From Bacteroidota bacterium (GTDB lineage Bacteria > Bacteroidota > Bacteroidia > Chitinophagales > Chitinophagaceae): a DNA stretch of 40,179 bases. The notes beneath the pieces were generated by a model. That model made no database searches. It saw only the letters and a program-made list of their open reading frames with translations, and was not told where the DNA came from. The translations under genes were made by a program, and so were the position numbers. Location of the stretch: the NCBI GenBank assembly GCA_018267925.1, contig JAFDXO010000009.1:1-40179 (forward strand), given 5' to 3'. Shown here one piece after another: positions 34,706 to 40,179 of this stretch (the stretch's first letter is position 1; every line of letters starts with the position of its first letter).

Positions 34706-36605
34706 CATTTTGAATTTGCTCAACAACAGAAGGATCTAATAAAGCAGTTAGGTCTCCAAAATTTCCCGTTTCCCCTTCTGCAATTTTACGAAGAATTCGA
34801 CGCATTATTTTACCACTGCGAGTTTTAGGTAAACTGTTAACGAATTGTATTTTATCTGGTTTGGCTATTGCACCAATAATATGCGCCACAGTTGAAGCAA
34901 TATCTTTTCTTGTCAAATCTGGATCATCTAAATCATCTTTAAAGATGACATAAGCATAGATACCTTGTCCTTTAATATCGTGTGGATACCCAACCACCGC
35001 GCTTTCTACAACACCGGTATGTGCATTTATAGCATTTTCTATTTCTGCTGTTCCAATTCGGTGACCGCTAATGTTGAGAACATCATCTACTCGCCCGGTG
35101 ATACGATAGTTTCCATCTTTATCCCGAAGGCAACCATCGCCACTAAAATATAAACCGGGATAAGCCGTAAAATAATTAGTCCGACACCGTTCATGGTCGC
35201 CATAAGTAGTGCGGATTATAGCGGGCCACGGAAACTTCATACAAAGGTTTCCGGAGCCTACTCCCGAAATTTCTTTCCCTTGTTCATCTACTAAAACAGG
35301 TTGCACACCCGGTAATGGCAAGGTTGCAAATGCAGGTTTTGCAGGTGTAATTCCTGCCAAATTTGAAATTAATATGCCTCCCGTTTCGGTTTGCCACCAA
35401 GTATCAACAATAGGGCATTTTCCTTTTCCGATATTTTCATTGAACCAAAACCAAGCCTCTTCATTAATCGGCTCACCAACACTGCCTAATACTTTTAAGC
35501 TGCTTAAATCATGTTTAACTATCGGTTCCAGTCCATAACTCATCAAGCTACGAAGCGCAGTGGGCGCAGTGTATAGGATATTTACCCGAAATTTATCTAC
35601 CATATCCCAAAGTCTTCCGGCATCGGGAAAAGTAGGAATTCCTTCAAACATCAACGTAGTGGCTCCGGCGCAAAGAGGTGCATATACAATGTAACTATGT
35701 CCTGTTACCCAACCAATATCTGCTGTACAGAAATAGACATCTCCGGGTTTGTATTGAAATACATTGACAAAAGAAAAGGTAGTGAATACCATATAGCCGC
35801 CAATAGTATGTACTACTCCTTTGGGTTTACCTGTTGATCCGGATGTATATAGTATGAAAAGTGGATCTTCTGCATCCATTGGTTCTGCCTCAAAATTTGC
35901 AAATTGTTCACCGGATACTTTTTTCATTTCATCATGCCACCAAACATCGCGGACTTTAATCATACTGACCGGCGTACGAGTTCGAGTGAGAACAATAACC
36001 TTTTGCACAAAATCACAAGCTAACAAAGCATCGTCAACAATTTCTTTCAAAGCAATTTCTTTTGCTCCTCTAAATGCACCATCACAAGTAACGACAAAAG
36101 TTGCTTTAGCATCGTGCAAACGATCTGAAATGCTGTGTGCGCTAAATCCTCCGAAGATGACCGAATGAATGGCTCCTATTCTTGCACAAGCTAAAAGAGC
36201 AATAGCTAGTTCAGGAACCATTCCCATATAAATGCAAACCCGATCGCCTTTAGAAACTCCATTATTTTTAAGCACGTGAGCAAAACGACAAACTTCTTCG
36301 TGCAATTGAGAATAAGTAAACCTTCTCTCCTTTTCATTAGGATGATTGGGCTCCCAGATCAAAGCAATCCCATTGGGGTTTTCTTGTAAGTGCCTGTCCA
36401 GCGCGTTTTCTGTTATGTTTAGCTTACCTCCGGAAAACCATTTTACATTCGGCTCAGTGAAATTCCAATCCAGTATTTTATCCCATTTTTTTTGCCACTT
36501 AAAATGTTGTGCAACAGATTCCCAAAACGCTTCGGGATGGGTTATGCTTTGTTCATAAACACTTTGATATTGCTCGAATGAATGAATTTGGTAAGGATAA
36601 GACAT
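34692..36605 (-). CDS. acs: Acetyl-CoA synthetase
   Basis: Activates acetate to acetyl-CoA through acetyl-AMP in the cytoplasm. The 637-residue protein is full length for AcsA. Motifs in order: FILYTSGSTGKPKGVVHT (AMP/phosphate loop), DTWWQTETGGI, FSGDGCLRDKDGNYRITGRVDD (hinge aspartate) and GHRIGTAEIENA. LPKTRSGKIMRR places the catalytic, acetylation-prone lysine at K599. It starts 44 bp after the arylsulfotransferase-like gene on the same strand, so cotranscription is possible. No acetylation enzymes are adjacent. Confidence 0.96.
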   Translation of the reverse strand: MSYPYQIHSFEQYQSVYEQSITHPEAFWESVAQHFKWQKKWDKILDWNFTEPNVKWFSGGKLNITENALDRHLQENPNGIALIWEPNHPNEKERRFTYSQLHEEVCRFAHVLKNNGVSKGDRVCIYMGMVPELAIALLACARIGAIHSVIFGGFSAHSISDRLHDAKATFVVTCDGAFRGAKEIALKEIVDDALLACDFVQKVIVLTRTRTPVSMIKVRDVWWHDEMKKVSGEQFANFEAEPMDAEDPLFILYTSGSTGKPKGVVHTIGGYMVFTTFSFVNVFQYKPGDVYFCTADIGWVTGHSYIVYAPLCAGATTLMFEGIPTFPDAGRLWDMVDKFRVNILYTAPTALRSLMSYGLEPIVKHDLSSLKVLGSVGEPINEEAWFWFNENIGKGKCPIVDTWWQTETGGILISNLAGITPAKPAFATLPLPGVQPVLVDEQGKEISGVGSGNLCMKFPWPAIIRTTYGDHERCRTNYFTAYPGLYFSGDGCLRDKDGNYRITGRVDDVLNISGHRIGTAEIENAINAHTGVVESAVVGYPHDIKGQGIYAYVIFKDDLDDPDLTRKDIASTVAHIIGAIAKPDKIQFVNSLPKTRSGKIMRRILRKIAEGETGNFGDLTALLDPSVVEQIQNGKLD

Positions 36606-36649
36606 GGCATTAGCTTTCTATCCACAAGTTACGTGCTGTTTCGAGATAC

Positions 36650-37792
36650 TCAATACTTGCGTGCTCGATAAGAATTTCCAGAAATAGGCATTTCAAAAGT
36701 TTTTTCTCCGGTTTGAGGATTGAACTCAAGAATAGTATTGACTGTTCCTCCGCCTACAAAATACAGCCCGTTAATTTTTTGAACAGAACCCATGTACTGG
36801 CAAAATAAGCCCGGAACCGGCACTGCAGAAAAATAGTTAATTGTTTTAGCAGCTTCGTTTATCTTCATTTCAACAATACGGGTGCTATTTCGAACACCAT
36901 TTAATCCATTATCGAAGATTAGCAGGGTGTCATTATGTAGTGTTACACAGTGTTGACGCAAGAATTGCTGGTCATTTGTTATTGGGAAATCGCTGTTATT
37001 GCCACCGAGTTTCCAGAGAATACTACCTGATTGGCGACTGATTTTAATGATTTGATTGGCGTTTCTAAAAGAACAAATAAGGTTGTTGTCTTTAGGGTCT
37101 AAGTACATAGAGTTGAGATGCAAGTAATCTTGATCGGTTGATTGATTAAAATCATTGCTTTCCACGCTGTTGGCATAAAGTTCAGGATGGTCGGTAGCAT
37201 CCCATTGCCATACAACTTGTCCGTTGTTTACCTCTTGTATAATCGGTGCTATCACTTTGTCTGAATCACCATTTTCTCCCGGAATATTGGTTACTATTTT
37301 TTCTCGAAAAGCGAGTCCGATATAATGATTATCTGATAGTAAAATGAAATCATGGCAGTCGAGCATATTATTCGTTCTGGTATCAACTGTTCCACTACTT
37401 AAAAGATAGAAGCGATTAATTTCGTTCAAGTTTTCATCTGTTTCAATTACATATCCGGGCATTGTAGAGCTATAACCCGGGATATGATACCCGTTGAGAT
37501 CATCCACCAAATAGGTGTAACGGATATTACCGTTAATATTCCATCGTTGAAAGTTATAAGCCGGGCCTGAAGTGCTTTTTTTTGCTACCAGATGTCCTTG
37601 GTAATCGGTAATCACAATTTGACCTGAAGTGGCATTTATATAGGGTGAAAACAAGATGATTCCCGGATTGGGGCTTTTGTTTACGGTGGTAGCAAGAGAA
37701 TCAGTAAACTGTTTAGCTGTTTGGTTTACGTTGTCCTTTTTACAACTAAATAAAATGGTGAGAGCGCTTAAAAGAACGGCTGTTTTTTTCAT
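36650..37792 (-). CDS. Arylsulfotransferase-like lipoprotein
   Basis: A 380-residue protein with a lipoprotein signal peptide (LFSC, C17 lipidated, then KKDN). The body has repeated beta-strand blades with W-x-W/G-x-I-x-W patterns, for example NNGQVVWQWDATDHPE (189-204) and SGSILWKLGGNNSDF (255-269), as in the six-bladed propeller of arylsulfotransferases (ASST family). Candidate catalytic residues in the family's positions are H147 (CHDF), H225 (YLHLNS), R243 (SFRNAN) and H281 (RQHCV). It is anchored to a membrane outside the cytoplasm. True sulfotransfer is unproven; a non-enzymatic propeller is possible. The N-terminal sequence up to ~residue 45 is low in structure. Confidence 0.82.
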   Translation of the reverse strand: MKKTAVLLSALTILFSCKKDNVNQTAKQFTDSLATTVNKSPNPGIILFSPYINATSGQIVITDYQGHLVAKKSTSGPAYNFQRWNINGNIRYTYLVDDLNGYHIPGYSSTMPGYVIETDENLNEINRFYLLSSGTVDTRTNNMLDCHDFILLSDNHYIGLAFREKIVTNIPGENGDSDKVIAPIIQEVNNGQVVWQWDATDHPELYANSVESNDFNQSTDQDYLHLNSMYLDPKDNNLICSFRNANQIIKISRQSGSILWKLGGNNSDFPITNDQQFLRQHCVTLHNDTLLIFDNGLNGVRNSTRIVEMKINEAAKTINYFSAVPVPGLFCQYMGSVQKINGLYFVGGGTVNTILEFNPQTGEKTFEMPISGNSYRARKY

Positions 37793-38026
37793 GTTGAATT
37801 TGTGGCGAGTTAATGAATGATTTTTTGTGATCAGGCATTTTAGACAAGCATTTCTTAAAGAAGTTTAATTCACCCAACGACGAAAAATTTTTTTCAACGA
37901 TCGGAAGTAAAACATAAGTAAATGCAGTGTGTAAAAACTTAGTGTGTAATACAAACGGTTCGTTAAGCAGATACAAAACAGTAGTTAAGGAGGTGGTGAA
38001 ATTTCTTTCGAGTTCATTTAGCATTG

Positions 38027-38034
38027 CATCTTTG
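38027..38034 (+). promoter_or_regulatory. Candidate -7 box for the 41-residue gene
   Basis: CATCTTTG followed by CA matches the TAnnTTTG element except for the first base. It lies 32 bp before the ATG at 38067. The same variant occurs at 20322-20329 upstream of arfB. Confidence 0.35.
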
Positions 38035-38066
38035 CATCATCAAACTGACTAAAACAACAAAACAAA

Positions 38067-38192
38067 ATGAAAACACTAACACTAACATCGAACAGCAAAC
38101 CTATCGTTCTGACTATAAAGTCTGAGATAGCTGTAAAAATAGCCTTGTTTGCGGCTATACTTGTTTGTATCAATTTGGTTGCTTTTCTGTAA
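38067..38192 (+). CDS. Small single-span membrane protein (41 aa)
   Basis: Translated by hand: MKTLTLTSNSKPIVLTIKSE, then a hydrophobic segment from about residue 21 to the end (IAVKIALFAAILVCINLVAFL). The layout is a polar, Ser/Thr/Lys-rich N terminus and one C-terminal transmembrane helix stopping at the end of the protein. It fills a gap between divergent and convergent neighbours, has a -7-like box 32 bp upstream, and an AC-rich leader typical of Bacteroidota start regions. I do not recognise the family, and translation is unproven. Confidence 0.5.
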   Translation: MKTLTLTSNSKPIVLTIKSEIAVKIALFAAILVCINLVAFL

Positions 38193-38218
38193 GCTTAAGG
38201 GTTATAATCGCGAAAGAT

Positions 38219-39253
38219 TTATTGTATTGAAGATGCCAATCCTTTGCAAATATTTTTTACAATAGATGGTCCTTCATAAATAAATCCGGTATAGACCTGC
38301 ACTAATGAAGCACCAGCATTCAATTTTTCCAGAGCATCTTTGGCTGTAAAGATTCCACCAACTGCTATAATAGGAAAAGCACCCTTGCTATGTGAATGTA
38401 AAAAACGAATGACTTCGGTAGAACGTTCGCGGACAGGAACACCACTTAGCCCACCGGCACCTATCAATTCAATTTCCTGCTTAGGCGTATTCAGGTTTTC
38501 TCGATTGATCGTTGTATTAGTAGCAACAATGCCTGCAATGGCTGTTTCAGCAACTATTTGAACAATATCTTCTAATTGTTCATTGGTAAGATCCGGAGCT
38601 ATTTTTAAGAGTATTGGCTTTTGATTTCCTAATGATTGGTTGATTTTTTGCAAGTGGTTTAACAATGCCATTAAAGGCTCTTTATCTTGCAGGGCACGCA
38701 ATCCAGGTGTATTAGGGCTACTAACATTCACTACAAAATAATCAACCACCTCGTAAAGTGCACGAAAGGCTGCTTCGTAATCCTGTATAGCTTGCTCGTT
38801 AGGGGTGTCTTTATTTTTTCCAATATTTCCGCCAATAATTAATGTTTCACGACGCTTTTTTAATCTATTAGCAGAAGCCGTTGCGCCATCATTATTAAAC
38901 CCCATTCTATTAATTAGAGCTTGATCTTGGGGCAATCGAAATAGTCTGGGTGAGGGATTTCCGGGTTGTGGTCGAGGGGTTACGGTTCCTATTTCCAAAA
39001 AACCAAAGCCAAGACAAGCTAGTGCATCCGTATATTTAGCATCTTTATCAAAACCGGCAGCCAAACCAACTGGATTTGGAAATTTGATGCCAAAAACTTC
39101 TTTTTCTAAAGCGGGAGCATTTACAGAAAATAGTTTTTTCAAAATGCTACGAGTAAAACCAAATTTGTACAAGATATTTAGCTTGTGCATAATTAAATGA
39201 TGTACACGCTCTGGCTGAATCGTAAACAGTAATTTCCGAAGTATAGAATACAT
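38219..39253 (-). CDS. pyrD: Dihydroorotate dehydrogenase (quinone), class 2
   Basis: Fourth step of pyrimidine synthesis; oxidises dihydroorotate to orotate and passes electrons to membrane quinone. From the ATG at 39253 the protein is 344 residues (the extra upstream codons begin with TTG). The N-terminal helical extension ([23 protein letters not shown]) is the membrane-binding part of class 2 enzymes. Conserved blocks are [45 protein letters not shown] and [11 protein letters not shown] (catalytic serine rather than cysteine). An exact -7 box (TATCTTTG) ends 7 bp before the ATG. Confidence 0.96.
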   Translation of the reverse strand: MYSILRKLLFTIQPERVHHLIMHKLNILYKFGFTRSILKKLFSVNAPALEKEVFGIKFPNPVGLAAGFDKDAKYTDALACLGFGFLEIGTVTPRPQPGNPSPRLFRLPQDQALINRMGFNNDGATASANRLKKRRETLIIGGNIGKNKDTPNEQAIQDYEAAFRALYEVVDYFVVNVSSPNTPGLRALQDKEPLMALLNHLQKINQSLGNQKPILLKIAPDLTNEQLEDIVQIVAETAIAGIVATNTTINRENLNTPKQEIELIGAGGLSGVPVRERSTEVIRFLHSHSKGAFPIIAVGGIFTAKDALEKLNAGASLVQVYTGFIYEGPSIVKNICKGLASSIQ

Positions 39254-39259
39254 TGAAGG

Positions 39260-39267
39260 CAAAGATA
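39260..39267 (-). promoter_or_regulatory. pyrD promoter box abutting the start codon
   Basis: Minus-strand TATCTTTG is an exact TAnnTTTG element. Its last base is 7 bases before the A of the pyrD ATG at 39253, so the transcript should begin at or within a few bases of the start codon. No clear -33 TTTG is seen at the usual distance. Confidence 0.5.
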
Positions 39268-39377
39268 GTGTCCGTAAATTGATTGGATAAAATCAACTTA
39301 TAAAAAGGATAAAAAAGGATAAAGTTGAAGGCATTGTTTTTCTTAGAAAGGTTGTGGAAGTTATTTTGAACAAAAAG

Positions 39378-39412
39378 GAAAGCGTTATTATAAATAAAAC
39401 AACAACGCTTTC
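39378..39412 (-). terminator. tmRNA terminator
   Basis: GAAAGCGTT (39378-39386) pairs with AACGCTTTC (39404-39412), a 9-bp stem with a 17-base AT-rich loop. It sits 5 bp past the tmRNA 3' end. Read leftward it is followed by CTTTTTG. Confidence 0.7.
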
Positions 39413-39417
39413 AAAAA

Positions 39418-39788
39418 TGGTGGAACCGGCGGGATTCGAACCCGCGTCCAAACACATGCCCAATAAGCTTTCTACATGTTTATTCCGGCATTAGATTTCG
39501 GAAGTTGACCAGAGACGGACGAACTTATCTCCTTCCTACACTGCTTAGTTTTTCGACGCTAATGCACAGCTTTATAGCGCTTAGCCTACGATTTTTTGAT
39601 TTAGGCGGCGGCAACAGAGGTAGGCGGACTGTTGCGGCGGCCAAAATGACTACTTAATCACTGATTAGGCAGCCATGGCGTAGTTATATTCGCCATTTAT
39701 AGTTCGTGTATTCAGATTTACGTGCTAATTACACAACGCACGACATGCTTACTTACCCTGCCCTGTGCTGTCAAAACCAGTCGGCCCC
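39418..39788 (-). ncRNA. ssrA: tmRNA (SsrA)
   Basis: Acts as both tRNA and mRNA to free stalled ribosomes and tag the unfinished protein for proteolysis. The 3' end on the minus strand has a T arm (GCGGG, TTCGAAT, CCCGC), a 3' acceptor strand CGGTTCC, discriminator A and an encoded CCA (39418-39420). It pairs with the 5' end GGGGCCG at 39788 (five Watson-Crick and two G-U pairs), which is followed by ACTGGTTTTGACAG. Length is 371 nt. The tag reading frame is at 39665-39694: GGC resume codon, GEYNYAMAA, TAA. A -7 box lies upstream and a terminator downstream. Confidence 0.96.
39665..39694 (-). other. tmRNA proteolysis-tag reading frame (GEYNYAMAA)
   Basis: Nine sense codons and TAA inside tmRNA. 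With the alanine carried by tmRNA itself, the tag would be A-GEYNYAMAA. The end AMAA differs from the common ALAA or LAA ending recognised by ClpXP, while the GE-x-NYA core fits Bacteroidota tags. Confidence 0.9.
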
Positions 39789-39828
39789 GGTTTTTAAAGA
39801 CTTTTCTAAGGCTTTCAAAGAACTCTTA

Positions 39829-39836
39829 CAAAGGTA
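39829..39836 (-). promoter_or_regulatory. tmRNA promoter (-7 box)
   Basis: Minus-strand TACCTTTG is an exact TAnnTTTG element 41 bp upstream of the mature tmRNA 5' end. The implied leader of about 30-37 bases would be removed by RNase P. No TTTG is visible at the -33 distance. Confidence 0.6.
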
Positions 39837-39842
39837 CAACAT

Positions 39843-40130
39843 GTTGGGTGGATATTTTATGTTATTTTTGAACTCTTTCTAAATTCAAATTCTCGTTTTC
39901 AAATACAATTTAAAACCTGATAGCAAGAATGAACTTATTGCTTTTTAAATCTTTACTTTTATTTATCGTATTTCATTTTAGCAAGGAACTTTTGAAACTC
40001 CAATACTCATATTTGTCATTTTTTATTTTATATGCGAAAAAAGATTCTAAAATGAGGCTTAATGGACAAAAATGATGCTCAAAAACGCTGTAACCTTTAT
40101 CTGTATTAGCTTTAAAGCCCATCAAAGGTT
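39843..40130. other. AT-rich intergenic region
   Basis: Together with 39789-39842 this is a gene-free stretch of about 340 bp. Apart from the tmRNA promoter and an inverted repeat near its right end (TAACCTTT 40091-40098, AAAGGTTA 40124-40131), I see no ORF, RNA gene or repeat in it. Confidence 0.6.
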
Positions 40131-40179
40131 ATGAATAAAAAAAGTGCTTTTACTGTAATGGTTCAATTACGAAGAAAAA
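40131..40179 (+). CDS. Possible 5' end of a gene running off the window
   Basis: An ATG opens a frame that stays open to the edge (MNKKSAFTVMVQLRRK). A near -7 box (TAGCTTTA, 40107-40114) lies 16 bp before it, a spacing like that of other starts in this window. Only 16 codons are visible, so this is tentative. Confidence 0.3.
   Translation, partial: MNKKSAFTVMVQLRRK

Noticed and set aside
37746..38024. 92-residue minus-strand frame upstream of the arylsulfotransferase-like gene
   Set aside because: Overlaps the lipoprotein signal sequence of that gene in another frame and has no recognisable pattern or promoter.
39301..39320. Short A-rich tandem repeat (TAAAAAGGAT followed by AAAAAAGGAT) upstream of pyrD
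   Set aside because: Nine of ten bases match, but the unit is low complexity in an AT-rich gap, so it is weak evidence for anything.

Overview
This 40.2-kb, AT-rich window looks like ordinary chromosome of a member of Bacteroidota. The evidence is the run of promoters matching the Bacteroidota TAnnTTTG -7 element, the near absence of Shine-Dalgarno sequences, and Bacteroidota-type genes: a Wzi/RemB-like outer-membrane barrel, type III glutamine synthetase, a DUF853 HerA-like ATPase, a secreted GH3/beta-lactamase fusion, and a bacterial GGGP synthase. A Chitinophagales-like lineage is plausible, but I cannot fix the genus. I see no phage, insertion sequence, CRISPR array, tRNA or rRNA gene.

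Layout. 1-185: a pair of identical 14-bp palindromes and a terminator beyond nrdJ. 186-5312 (minus): a HerA-like ATPase, then B12-dependent ribonucleotide reductase. 5558-7479 (plus): a translationally coupled pair of membrane proteins of unknown function. 7484-8818 (minus): dihydroorotase. 8885-12126: a Wzi-like barrel, a small nuclease-fold candidate on the opposite strand, and a secreted protein. 12160-14574 (minus): a FadN-type beta-oxidation enzyme. 14707-20306 (plus): a phosphopantetheinyl transferase, glutamine synthetase III with its own promoter and terminator, both subunits of a succinyl-CoA:3-ketoacid CoA-transferase, and a secreted protein. 20462-21503: arfB and scpB converge, with the scpB terminator inside arfB. 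21691-24705: a secreted GH3-serine hydrolase. 24833-31421 (minus): a complete RND efflux operon (tetR-tolC-adaptor-pump) behind a candidate autoregulatory operator. 31640-34684 (plus): mscL, GGGP synthase, the rpmH-rnpA-yidD cluster and a PHP-type tyrosine phosphatase. 34692-37792 (minus): acetyl-CoA synthetase and an arylsulfotransferase-like lipoprotein. 38067-38192 (plus): a 41-residue membrane peptide. 38219-39253 (minus): pyrD. 39418-39788 (minus): tmRNA with the tag GEYNYAMAA.

Most genes are housekeeping: DNA precursors (nrdJ, pyrC, pyrD), acyl-CoA, ketone and acetate metabolism (fadN, scoAB, acs), nitrogen assimilation (glnN), ribosome rescue by both routes (arfB, tmRNA), chromosome segregation (scpB) and the envelope (Wzi-like, mscL, yidD, RND pump). 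I did not find a clear new multi-gene system. The best leads are the uncharacterised membrane pair, the stand-alone nuclease-fold candidate, the 41-residue membrane peptide, the paired palindromes, several promoters almost abutting start codons, two exact or near-exact tandem duplications at gene borders, and a terminator written inside a neighbour's coding sequence.
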